Assembly (NCBI GenBank): GCA_027533385.1
Contig: JAPZUE010000025.1
Location: 283,143 to 347,142, forward strand
Direction: 5' to 3'
From: Rhizobium sp.
GTDB taxonomy: Bacteria > Pseudomonadota > Alphaproteobacteria > Rhizobiales > Rhizobiaceae
Length of the DNA stretch: 64,000 nt
Shown: positions 24,846-33,382 of the stretch, in pieces
Layout of the letters: the number at the start of each line of letters is the position of its first letter
How positions within the stretch are numbered: the stretch's first letter is position 1
The notes under the pieces: generated by a model
What the model was told of the DNA's origin: nothing
The model's input: only the letters and a program-made list of their open reading frames with translations
The model's database searches: none
Translations under genes and position numbers: made by a program

Positions 24846-26623
24846 TGCAAGCCCTGGCTTCCGGCGAACGGAATCTCCTCAAGCAGGCCTTGTCGCGTTG
24901 CCGGTCGGCGCTGGTCGGCGTGGCTCTGGTCAGCGCGCTCATCAACATCCTGTTTCTCGCCGGTCCACTCTTCATGCTCGAGGTTTATGACCGGGTACTG
25001 CCGAGCCGCAGCGTGCCCACTCTCGTGTCGTTGCTGCTCATTCTCGTCTTCCTCTATGGGTGCCAGGGATTGCTTGATCTCGTGCGCAACCGGATCCTGG
25101 CGCGTGTCGGGGCCTATGTGGACCGGGTGGCGAGCGAAGCCTGCTTCGCACAGGCCACGGCGCTTCCGATCCGCGGCCGGTCGAATGACGGGCTGCTTGC
25201 CCTGCGGGACATGGATCAGGTCCGGTCGTTTCTCGGCGGTCCGGGGCCGAGCGCGCTGTTCGATCTGCCCTGGATTCCGCTCTACATGGCCGTCTGCTTT
25301 TCCTTCCATGCTTGGATCGGCTTTGCGGCGCTTGCGGGCGCGCTCTTCCTTCTCGTGCTGACGCTCGCCACCGATCTGGCCTCGCGTCGTCCGAGCCAGG
25401 TCGCGACCCTTCTGTCGCTTGAGAAATCCAACCTTGCAGAAGCGGCGTCGCGCAATGGCGAGGCGGTGCGCGTGCTCGGCATGGTTCCGCATCTGGCGCA
25501 GACATGGTCGGTGCTCAATGCCCGTTTCGTCGACAGGCAGCTGCAGCTCAGCGATGTCGGCGCCGGCTTCGGATCGATCTCGAAGTCATTTCGGATGTTC
25601 CTGCAATCGGCGATCCTGGCGCTCAGCGCCTATCTCTTCATCGGCGGCGAGGTGACCTCGGGCATGATCGTGGCGAGCGGCATCCTCGTTTCGCGGGCAC
25701 TTGCGCCCGTCGAGGTGTCGATTGCCCACTGGAAGACTTTCATCGCGGCAAGCCAGAGCTGGAAGCGGCTTTCGGTTCTGTTCAAGGCGGGTGAGCGGGG
25801 GGAAAAGCTGGCTTTGCCGGCTCCGGTCGCGAAGCTCGATGTCGAGGGGCTCACTGTTTCCGCGCCCGGTGCACAGACGCCCGGTCTGGTTCAGGCCTCC
25901 TTCAGCGTGTCTGCCGGTTCGGCGCTCGCCGTGGTCGGCCCCAGCGCTGCCGGAAAATCGACGCTCGCCCGGGCGCTTGTCGGCGCCTGGCCGGCGGCCC
26001 GGGGCGCTATCCGGCTCGATGGCACGATGATCGATCATTGGGAGCCGGAAAGGCTTGCCCGTCATATCGGCTATCTGCCGCAGGATCTGGAGCTGTTTGC
26101 CGGGAGTGTCGCCGACAACATCGCTCGTTTCGATCCGGCCGCCTCGCCCGAAGCGATCATCGCGGCGGCCAAGGCGGCGGGTGTGCACGAGATGATTTCC
26201 AAGCTCGCCCATGGTTACGATACCCAGATCGGCGGCGGACAGGGGTCGGTTCTCTCGACCGGACAGCGCCAGCGCATCGGGCTGGCGAGAGCGCTGTTCG
26301 GCGAGCCCTTCCTGGTGGTGCTGGACGAGCCCAATTCCAGCCTCGACCAGGCGGGAGAGGCTGCGCTGACAAGCGCGATCCGTGGGGTGCGGGATCGGGG
26401 TGGCATCGTCGTGGTGATTGCCCATCGGGCCAGCGCTCTCGAAGCCTGTGACCAGGTCATGCTGGTCAGCGAGGGGCAGACACAGATGCTGGAGCGCAAA
26501 CGTGACGTGATCCGCAGCGTGCCGGCAGCCTCTCAGGACCAGGGTCCGGGACAGCGGATTGCCGCCACGACCGCCGCTGCGGCCCCGGCCGAGCGCGTGC
26601 ATGCGATTGGAGAACGACCATGA
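24845..26623 (+). CDS. Type I secretion ABC transporter, permease-ATPase (PrsD/HlyB/AprD type)
   Basis: 592 residues from the ATG at 24845; a GTG three bases earlier is also possible, with GAGAGGA upstream. N-terminal membrane helices (ALVSALINILFLAGPLFMLEVYDRV is the family hallmark region) are followed by an ATPase domain: Walker A GPSAAGKST near 367, signature LSTGQRQR near 470 (LSTGQ rather than LSGGQ) and Walker B LVVLDEPNSSLD near 492. No C39 peptidase domain is present, fitting exporters of RTX proteins with C-terminal signals. The RTX epimerase at the left edge is the likely cargo. Confidence 0.9.
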   Translation: MQALASGERNLLKQALSRCRSALVGVALVSALINILFLAGPLFMLEVYDRVLPSRSVPTLVSLLLILVFLYGCQGLLDLVRNRILARVGAYVDRVASEACFAQATALPIRGRSNDGLLALRDMDQVRSFLGGPGPSALFDLPWIPLYMAVCFSFHAWIGFAALAGALFLLVLTLATDLASRRPSQVATLLSLEKSNLAEAASRNGEAVRVLGMVPHLAQTWSVLNARFVDRQLQLSDVGAGFGSISKSFRMFLQSAILALSAYLFIGGEVTSGMIVASGILVSRALAPVEVSIAHWKTFIAASQSWKRLSVLFKAGERGEKLALPAPVAKLDVEGLTVSAPGAQTPGLVQASFSVSAGSALAVVGPSAAGKSTLARALVGAWPAARGAIRLDGTMIDHWEPERLARHIGYLPQDLELFAGSVADNIARFDPAASPEAIIAAAKAAGVHEMISKLAHGYDTQIGGGQGSVLSTGQRQRIGLARALFGEPFLVVLDEPNSSLDQAGEAALTSAIRGVRDRGGIVVVIAHRASALEACDQVMLVSEGQTQMLERKRDVIRSVPAASQDQGPGQRIAATTAAAAPAERVHAIGERP

Positions 26624-27918
26624 CCGAAGACATGTCAGCAGATCGTCTTGCCCGGTCGATCCGGCGCAACCTGACCATCGCGCTCGGCGTGCTCGCTCTG
26701 CTGCTCGGCGGCGGCGGTGTGGCTGCCACGGTTGACATTGCCGGGGCGGTGATCGCCAGTGGCAGCGTGGTCGTCAATTCCGAGGTCAAGAAGGTCCAGC
26801 ATCCCGTCGGAGGGACCGTGGCCGAGATCCTCGTTTCGAATGGCCAGAGGGTAGAGGCGGGTGAGCTGCTCGCCCGGCTGGATACGACGCTGGCGCGGGC
26901 CAATCTCGCGATTGTCAGCGCCGCTCTCGACGAGGTTCTCGCCAAGCGGGCGCGGCTGCTTGCCGAACGCGACGGGCTTGTCGAGATCGGTTTCGATGCG
27001 GAGCTTCTTGCCCGGCGCGGCGAGCCGAGCCTCGATACTGTTCTGGCCAATGAACAGCGTGCCTTCAACCTGCGCCTTCAGGCTCGCGACGGCGAGAAGG
27101 CGCAGCTCGAAGAGCGGATCGTGCAGTTGCGCGAACAGGTCACCGGCCTTGTGCAGCAGGCAGATGCCATGGCGGTACAGGTCGGTCTCGCCGGGACGGA
27201 CCTCGAACTGGCGCAGAAGATGTGGAAGCAGAAGCTCGTCCAGTATTCGCGGCTGAATACCGCCGAACGCGAAAAGGCCGATCTCGACGGCGATCTTGCC
27301 GGTATCAAGGCCAGCATCGCTCAGACAAAGGCACGGATTTCGGAGACAAAGCTCGAGATCTTCCAGATCGATCAACGGCTGCGTGGCGACGTGGCGCGTG
27401 AACTGACGGAAGTCAGCGCCTCGATCTCAGAACTGCGCGAACGCAAGCTGTCCGCCGAGGACCAGCTGAGGCGGCTCGACATTCGGGCGCCACAGGATGG
27501 CACGATCCACCAGCTGGCGATCCACACGATCGGTGGCGTCGTGGTGCCGCAGGAAACGCTGATGCTGATCGTGCCGCAATCGGATCTGCTCGTCGCCGAT
27601 GTCAGGATCGCTCCGCAGGATATCGACCAGGTGCATGCCGGTCAGGGCGCCTTCCTGCGCTTTCCGGCCTTCAACCAGCGGCTGACGCCGGAACTGCATG
27701 GGCGGATCGAGCGCGTCTCGCCGGACCTGATCGTCGATCCGCAGACGCGCACATCCTATTACGAGGCGCGGGTTTCACTCGATCATGACGGAGTGGAGCT
27801 GGCGCTGAAACCCGGTATGCCGGTCGAAGCGTTCCTAAGGACCTCCGACAGGACGGTCGGCTCCTATCTGACGAAACCGTTCACCGACTTCTTCTCGCGG
27901 GCCTTCCGGTCGGAGTGA
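26620..27918 (+). CDS. Type I secretion membrane fusion protein (PrsE/HlyD/AprE type)
   Basis: A 432-residue protein. One N-terminal membrane helix (ALGVLALLLGGGGVAATV) is followed by a periplasmic region with a lipoyl half (VVVNSEVKKVQHPVGGTV), a long coiled coil (about 130-280) and a C-terminal beta domain (DIRAPQDGTIHQLAIHTIGG, PGMPVEAFLRT). It links the inner-membrane ABC protein to a TolC-type outer-membrane channel, which is not encoded here. ATGA overlap with the transporter gene; last gene of the plus-strand operon. Confidence 0.9.
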   Translation: MTEDMSADRLARSIRRNLTIALGVLALLLGGGGVAATVDIAGAVIASGSVVVNSEVKKVQHPVGGTVAEILVSNGQRVEAGELLARLDTTLARANLAIVSAALDEVLAKRARLLAERDGLVEIGFDAELLARRGEPSLDTVLANEQRAFNLRLQARDGEKAQLEERIVQLREQVTGLVQQADAMAVQVGLAGTDLELAQKMWKQKLVQYSRLNTAEREKADLDGDLAGIKASIAQTKARISETKLEIFQIDQRLRGDVARELTEVSASISELRERKLSAEDQLRRLDIRAPQDGTIHQLAIHTIGGVVVPQETLMLIVPQSDLLVADVRIAPQDIDQVHAGQGAFLRFPAFNQRLTPELHGRIERVSPDLIVDPQTRTSYYEARVSLDHDGVELALKPGMPVEAFLRTSDRTVGSYLTKPFTDFFSRAFRSE

Positions 27919-28282
27919 AAAGTCGGATCAAGGGCTTGGGTGACGGTGCGCCGACGCCGAGCCTTGATGTGGCGGAGGCGTATCTGCTTCCGCCGTCACA
28001 CGCGCTGCCTTCTCTGCGGCAGCAGGAGCGGATGTTCGGGCGATGGCGATGTCTGGTTTGCCGTGTGTCCGTGCGATGTGCGGTTTCACCGAAGTTCGGG
28101 CTCTTTCGGCTCTGGGTGACGCGAAGTGACTTCGGCAGTGGCATGCCCGGAGGTGTGCACTGGCTCAACTCTGTTGAAGCACCTCATCTGGAATGCTAGA
28201 GGGTGGCCCCAGTCGCGGCAGGTGCTGCGGCGTCAGCCTGGCGGATGGTCGGGCGCTCTCAGTCTTACGGAAAGCCAGGCCC
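27919..28282. other. Gene-poor gap after the type I secretion genes
   Basis: About 360 bases. A GGCGGA/TCCGCC hairpin near 27972-27995 lacks a T-run. Possible short frames have no recognisable features, and nothing else is supported. Confidence 0.4.
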
Positions 28283-28765
28283 ATGACATCCTCTGGTAAG
28301 AGAATTCGCATCGCCCAGCCCGTCAAGCAGGTGGTCGTGGATGCGGCACTTTTGCCCAAGGCCCCGGTTCAGGCGGTTGCCGGCAAGGGCAAGAACAAGG
28401 TGCAACCGGCTGCGTCGGTTGTCGCGGCCTCTGTCGATGGCAAGGCCAGGGTAAATGTCGTGGCACCCGTTGCGCCGCAGGTTGCGGCGATGCGGCAGAA
28501 GCTGAAGCAGCAGTCCGTCCAGTCGCAGATCGCGCGTATCGATGCGGCGATCGAGGCTGGGACGGTTTCGCCCGCCGATGCCAAGGCCCTGGTGCTGGCG
28601 CTTGCCATCAAGCGGCTCGGCTCGAAGGAAACGGCTGAGAAGTGGTACCGCAGCCAGAAGCTTGAGGGGTTTGCGGGCCGGACGCCGGCACAGATGGTGC
28701 GGGCGGGCGAGCTCAAGGCGCTGGTTGCGCTGATGCGGGCCGAGGCTGCTCAAGTCAAGGGTTGA
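28283..28765 (+). CDS. Small protein with MbcA/ParS/Xre-like C-terminal domain
   Basis: 160 residues from the ATG at 28283 with GGAAAG eight bases upstream; an ATG at 28193 is in frame but less well supported. The N-terminal half is low-complexity (Val/Ala/Lys/Gln). The C-terminal half (AEKWYRSQKLEGFAGRTPAQM then VRAGELKALVALM) resembles the toxin-binding DUF2384 domain of MbcA/ParS/Xre antitoxins. No RES-domain toxin is adjacent, so an orphan or a different regulator is likely. Gene call fairly good, function unknown. Confidence 0.6.
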   Translation: MTSSGKRIRIAQPVKQVVVDAALLPKAPVQAVAGKGKNKVQPAASVVAASVDGKARVNVVAPVAPQVAAMRQKLKQQSVQSQIARIDAAIEAGTVSPADAKALVLALAIKRLGSKETAEKWYRSQKLEGFAGRTPAQMVRAGELKALVALMRAEAAQVKG

Positions 28766-28989
28766 TCGGGCCAAGGGCTGATCGGGTCTCACCCTGAGGT
28801 CCTATCGCCAAGGGCGGGCGGGCGCTTGCCCGGCTCGTTACCTGCCGCCGTGGTTCGCAGGCCGATGAGCATCCGGTCGATCTCCCGTGCTCTGGTCTTT
28901 GCCGGTCGTTTACGGTCAATTCAGGCGGTTGTTGTGCATCTGCGAGATGGATGTTAGCAGAGACAGCATGAGGATCCGGAAACTCAGCC

Positions 28990-30624
28990 ATGCTGCTTGA
29001 GCCGCGCGATACATTCGAGGCACTTCGCCGTGATTTCCGTTGGGCCATTCCCGTCGATTTCAACATCGGGCGCGTGGTGGCCGACGACTGGGCAGCGAAG
29101 GCGCCGGAGCAGGTCTGCCTGGAGCATTTTTCCCCGGATGGTCATCATCTTTCGATGACCTATGCCGAGCTTGCCGAACGGTCTTCGGCACTGGCGCATG
29201 GCTTGACCGATCTCGGTGTCACCAGGGGTGACCGGGTGGCGCTGCTTCTGCCGCAGTGCTTCGAGACGGTTATCGCCCATGTTGCAATCTACAAGATGGG
29301 TGCGATCGCGCTGCCTCTGGCGCTGCTCTTCGGCGAAGAGGCGCTGGAGTATCGGCTGCGGGATGCGGGCGCCCGGGTCATCGTGACCAATGCCTTCGGG
29401 TTGCAGCGGCTGAAAGCGATCAAGGCACGTCTGCCGGCGCTGACATGCGTGATTTCGATCGATGGGGCCGGTCCGGATGTGACCAGTTTCGCTGGCCTGA
29501 TCGAGGGGCGGCCATCGGTCTTCGAGATCGCCGAGAGTGGGCCTGATACGCCGGCGTTGATGATCTACACGTCGGGTACCACCGGGCCGCCGAAGGGCGC
29601 GCTGCATGGCCACAGGGTGCTTGCGGGGCATATTCCGGGTTTCCAGCTGGCGCATGACTATCTGCCGCAGCCACAGGACAAGGTCTGGACGCCCTCCGAC
29701 TGGGCCTGGGCGGGCGGGCTCTTGAATGCGCTGCTGCCAGCGCTGATGCTGGGCGTTCCGGTCGTCTCGTCGCCGGCGCAGAAATTCGATCCGCATATGG
29801 CCTTCCGGATCATGGCCGAGATGAAGGTGCGCAATGCCTTCATTCCGCCGACGGCGCTCCGGCTCCTGAAAGCCGTCGAGAACCCGCGCCAGACCCATGA
29901 TCTCGTGCTGCGCAGCATAGGATCTGCTGGAGAATCACTCGGGCGCGAAACCTATGAATGGGTGAAGTCGGCGCTCGGCATCGTGCCGAACGAATTCTAT
30001 GGCCAGACGGAATGCAATTTCGTGCTGTCATCGGCGGCGCATCTCGGGGTGAGCAAAGGCGGCTTCATCGGCAAGCCGGTGCCGGGGCATGAGGTGGCGA
30101 TCATCGATGCAGAGGGTCGGGAAGTGCCGGCCGGCGAGACGGGGCAGGTGGCAATCCGGCGGCCGGACCCGGTGATGTTCCTCGGCTACTGGAACAACGA
30201 CAATGCCACTGAAGACAAGTTTGTCGGCGAATGGATGAAGACAGGCGATCTCGGACGTCAGGACGCGGAGGGCTATGTGCAGTTCTTCGGCCGCGACGAT
30301 GATGTGATCACCTCGTCCGGCTACCGGATCGGGCCGGCGGAAATCGAGGATTGCCTGATCGGGCATCCGGCGGTGCGGCTTGCGGCTGTCATCGGCAAGC
30401 CGGATCCGCTCAGGACCGAGATCGTCAAGGCCTTCGTCGTTTTGCACGACGGCTTTGCCGGCCAACCGGCGCTAGCGGCAGAAATCCGGGACTGGGTGAA
30501 GAACCGCCTGTCGATGCACGAATATCCGCGCGAGGTGGAATTCGTCACGGAGCTGCCGCTGACGACGAGCGGCAAGGTGATCCGCCGACTGTTGCGGGAT
30601 CAGGAAATCGCGAAGGCGAGCTGA
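28990..30624 (+). CDS. AMP-dependent acyl-CoA synthetase (medium-chain, AcsM-like)
   Basis: A 544-residue ANL-superfamily enzyme. Motifs: IYTSGTTGPPKGALHGH (P-loop-like A3), EFYGQTECN (A5), WMKTGDLGRQD (A7), GRDDDVITSSGYRIGPAEIE (A8) and the C-terminal catalytic lysine in TTSGKVIRR. It activates a carboxylic acid with ATP and CoA. The layout resembles medium-chain or acetoacetyl/benzoate-type ligases; the exact substrate cannot be told. It stands alone, converging with the gene at 30660. Confidence 0.85.
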   Translation: MLLEPRDTFEALRRDFRWAIPVDFNIGRVVADDWAAKAPEQVCLEHFSPDGHHLSMTYAELAERSSALAHGLTDLGVTRGDRVALLLPQCFETVIAHVAIYKMGAIALPLALLFGEEALEYRLRDAGARVIVTNAFGLQRLKAIKARLPALTCVISIDGAGPDVTSFAGLIEGRPSVFEIAESGPDTPALMIYTSGTTGPPKGALHGHRVLAGHIPGFQLAHDYLPQPQDKVWTPSDWAWAGGLLNALLPALMLGVPVVSSPAQKFDPHMAFRIMAEMKVRNAFIPPTALRLLKAVENPRQTHDLVLRSIGSAGESLGRETYEWVKSALGIVPNEFYGQTECNFVLSSAAHLGVSKGGFIGKPVPGHEVAIIDAEGREVPAGETGQVAIRRPDPVMFLGYWNNDNATEDKFVGEWMKTGDLGRQDAEGYVQFFGRDDDVITSSGYRIGPAEIEDCLIGHPAVRLAAVIGKPDPLRTEIVKAFVVLHDGFAGQPALAAEIRDWVKNRLSMHEYPREVEFVTELPLTTSGKVIRRLLRDQEIAKAS

Positions 30625-30659
30625 TCAGCCGTGGATCGCCCCGCGCGGCTCGCCGATGA

Positions 30660-31931
30660 TCAGGCCCCGAAGCGGCGGTTCAGGACCTTGTCGCGCAGAA
30701 TGCGGGCTATGTTGCGGGTGTTGCGATACATATGCAGCTGCGCACCGACCTGGCGGACATCCCGGTCGGCATTGGGTTTGAGGCCAACCACCAGGGTGCC
30801 CATGACCTCGCGCTCCTTCCAGAAGCGGCTCATGATCGGGTGATCCGGCACGGCGCAGCTGTCGGTGCGCTCGATGTTGGCGTCATCGAGATGCCATTCG
30901 GTCAGATCGGCCATCAGGAGCTTGCCGGGCGAGAAGCGGGCATAGGTCTCGTCATAGGCTGTCTTCCAGGTATAGGCCTCGCCGGCCATGATGAAGACGA
31001 CCATGGAGGCGATGGCGCGGCCGTCAAGATCCAGCGTGTGGATACGCACGGCATCGGCCTCGGCGAGATTGGTGATCGCCTCACGGGCGAAGGCGGCGCG
31101 CAGGCGGTCATTGACCATGGCGGAACGCTTGCGACCCTTCCAGCCGCTCGCCTCCAGCGCCAGAAACTCTTCCATGCGGATGCGGATCTCTTCCGGCTGG
31201 CGGGCGACGTTATAGGTCACCTGGCCGATCTCCGAGAGCAGGCGGAACTGCCGGCGCATCTCGCGCAGATGGCCTTTGCTCAGCGTCGACTGCAGATAGG
31301 AAGGGCCGTCCTCATAGCTCTGCAGCATGGGGCGCTGGTATTCGTTGGTGACTGTCAGCGGCAGGTCGCGGGCAAGTGCAACGGCACGGGCGAGCTGGGC
31401 GAAACGGCCCTCGAGGCGCAGATCCGGCATGACGAGCAGGCCCGGCAGGCGCGCCTCTGGGCGCGCGAGGGCATCAAGCAGGTTGTCGATCGTCTCGGCC
31501 GCTCCTTCGGCATCCACGAGAGGCGTGCCGAGTGGACCGAAGGGATTGGCCCAGACCCTGATAATCGACGGCCCGATGGAAAAGCCCGGTTTCTCGATCG
31601 AAAAGGGGAAGAGCATGCGAAGGCGCGAGCGTCGCTCGTCCTCGTCGCGGATCACGGCGAAGCGGACCTGGCGTTCCTCCAGTCTCGGCATGGCCGGTGC
31701 GAGGAAACGCGGTGCGAAGAAGACATTGGTCTCCATCACCCGGTAGGTCAGATATTCGAGCTCGTCCTGCAGCTCGTAGCCCATTTGGCTCGGATAGATG
31801 CTCAGCCGGCGGCCCGGGCTTCCTATGATGACTTCGGTTTCGGCCACCGGCTTGGTGCGGGCGCCGGCAAGGCTGCCCACCAGACGGTTGGCGCCGCTGT
31901 TCATGCTCTCGTTGTAGATGTTTTCGGTCAT
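30660..31931 (-). CDS. CelD/BcsL-like GNAT acetyltransferase (BioF2-like domain)
   Basis: A 423-residue protein. The central-to-C-terminal part (STLSKGHLREMRRQFRLL, FLALEASGWKGRKRSAM, AYTWKTAYDETYARFSPG) is typical of the BioF2-like double-GNAT family that includes CelD of rhizobial cellulose clusters. These act on polysaccharide or surface-glycan substrates, but precise reactions are mostly unknown. It overlaps the flippase gene by four bases, so the two are cotranscribed. An alternative in-frame ATG lies nine codons in. Confidence 0.75.
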   Translation of the reverse strand: MTENIYNESMNSGANRLVGSLAGARTKPVAETEVIIGSPGRRLSIYPSQMGYELQDELEYLTYRVMETNVFFAPRFLAPAMPRLEERQVRFAVIRDEDERRSRLRMLFPFSIEKPGFSIGPSIIRVWANPFGPLGTPLVDAEGAAETIDNLLDALARPEARLPGLLVMPDLRLEGRFAQLARAVALARDLPLTVTNEYQRPMLQSYEDGPSYLQSTLSKGHLREMRRQFRLLSEIGQVTYNVARQPEEIRIRMEEFLALEASGWKGRKRSAMVNDRLRAAFAREAITNLAEADAVRIHTLDLDGRAIASMVVFIMAGEAYTWKTAYDETYARFSPGKLLMADLTEWHLDDANIERTDSCAVPDHPIMSRFWKEREVMGTLVVGLKPNADRDVRQVGAQLHMYRNTRNIARILRDKVLNRRFGA

Positions 31932-33322
31932 GGGCGGACGGCCTCCGTGCGGGGCGTCAGGGCATGGGGATCGGCGAAGGCGAAGACCACGATCCCGAGT
32001 GCGCGGCGTACCGCGATATGGAGAAGCAGGGCTTCGACGGTCATGGCGGTTGCCGTTGCGGTGGCAGCACCGGCAAGACCCCAGACAGGAATGAGCGTGA
32101 TATTGAGCCCGATATTGCAGGCAAGGGCGACCGCGTAAACGGCGACACAGAGCTTTTGGCGTCCGGCCATCGTCAGCAGCATTTCGGCCGGGCCGACCAG
32201 GGCCTTCGCCATATTGCCGGCAAAGAGGATGACCATCAGCACATAGCCGGCGGTGAAGGCAGAGCCGAAGAGGCCGAGCAGCAATTCGCCGAGCATCAGA
32301 ACGATGGCCCCGACGGCGAGCGATGGCCAGAAACTCCAGCGGGCGGCCGTTCCGGCAAAGGCTGCCAGGCCATGGCGATTGCCTTCGGCCATCAGGCCGG
32401 AAAAGCGCGGTGTCGCGCCGGCCTTCACCGCGAAGAAGACGAACTGCACCAGCGCCATGGTCTTGGCTGCGGCGAAATAGACGCCGACCTGATCCGGCGG
32501 GAGATAGAGGCCGACGACGATCACGTCGGAATTGGTCAAGAGGAAGCCGAAGCCTTCGATGAAGAAGATCGGCAGGGCTACCTTGATCCAGGCGGCGAAG
32601 TCGATCTTGCGCGCGCCCCTGTCGTAGCGGTGCTGCAGGCGGCGATCGACGAGCAGGAACTGGCCGAGCGTGGTGGCATAGGTGGCGACGAGCGCTGCCT
32701 GCATGGCGGTAACGGCCGTTGCCGGGCGGCCGCTGGCAACGGCGATCAGCATGAAGACCAGGATCAGGGTGGGGCGGATGATGTAGGTGGGGCTCAGACC
32801 CAGCACGGCCCAGCGATTGGCACGCGCCGTCCCGTCCAGCACATCGCCGAGCGCGATCATCGGCAGGGCAAAGACGGCAAGAAACAGCGGTACGAGATAG
32901 TAGTGCTCGATGCTGTCGCCCAGCAGATGCAGGGTCGTGATGCCGGATAGCGCGAGGATGCTGGCGCTGGTCATGGCAAAGAGGCGAGCCGTCGAGGTGA
33001 GGCCGCGGATCTCGGCTTCGGCGCGGTCGAGGTCATATTGCGGCAGGAAGCGGATGACGGCGGTGTGGAAGCCGAGGCAGGAGAAATTGCCGGCCAGTAC
33101 CACCAGGACCCAGACGAAGACGAAGATGCCGTATTCGAACTCGCCCATCAGGCGGGCCTGGATGATTTGCGAGACGAAGGCGATGCCGGCACTGACCACG
33201 CGGATGGCAAAGGCGATCGCAGCCATGCGCTGGGCGCGGGCTGTGTCGTCTTCCGCACGGAGCGCGCGTACGAGGCGCGGGCCCGCGGGCAACCATTTCT
33301 CCGCTGCTTCCAGAACAGTCAT
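31928..33322 (-). CDS. Polysaccharide flippase (Wzx/MATE-like, MOP superfamily)
   Basis: A 464-residue membrane protein with about 12 hydrophobic segments (FAIRVVSAGIAFVSQIIQ, VWVLVVLAGNFSCLGF, IGLNITLIPVWGLAGAATA). The N-terminal GEFEYGIFVFVW pattern and overall layout fit the oligosaccharide flippase family, which moves lipid-linked oligosaccharides across the inner membrane. It is the first gene of a two-gene unit with the CelD-like protein. No polymerase or glycosyltransferase is next to it. Confidence 0.8.
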   Translation of the reverse strand: MTVLEAAEKWLPAGPRLVRALRAEDDTARAQRMAAIAFAIRVVSAGIAFVSQIIQARLMGEFEYGIFVFVWVLVVLAGNFSCLGFHTAVIRFLPQYDLDRAEAEIRGLTSTARLFAMTSASILALSGITTLHLLGDSIEHYYLVPLFLAVFALPMIALGDVLDGTARANRWAVLGLSPTYIIRPTLILVFMLIAVASGRPATAVTAMQAALVATYATTLGQFLLVDRRLQHRYDRGARKIDFAAWIKVALPIFFIEGFGFLLTNSDVIVVGLYLPPDQVGVYFAAAKTMALVQFVFFAVKAGATPRFSGLMAEGNRHGLAAFAGTAARWSFWPSLAVGAIVLMLGELLLGLFGSAFTAGYVLMVILFAGNMAKALVGPAEMLLTMAGRQKLCVAVYAVALACNIGLNITLIPVWGLAGAATATATAMTVEALLLHIAVRRALGIVVFAFADPHALTPRTEAVRP

Positions 33323-33382
33323 CGGGACGAACGCAATACTTTCTCTGGGTCTGATGTCGTTATCAGTGATGACAGATCAGGG

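Noticed and set aside
28283..28765. Complete toxin-antitoxin module
   Set aside because: No toxin gene on either side; only an antitoxin-like domain is visible.
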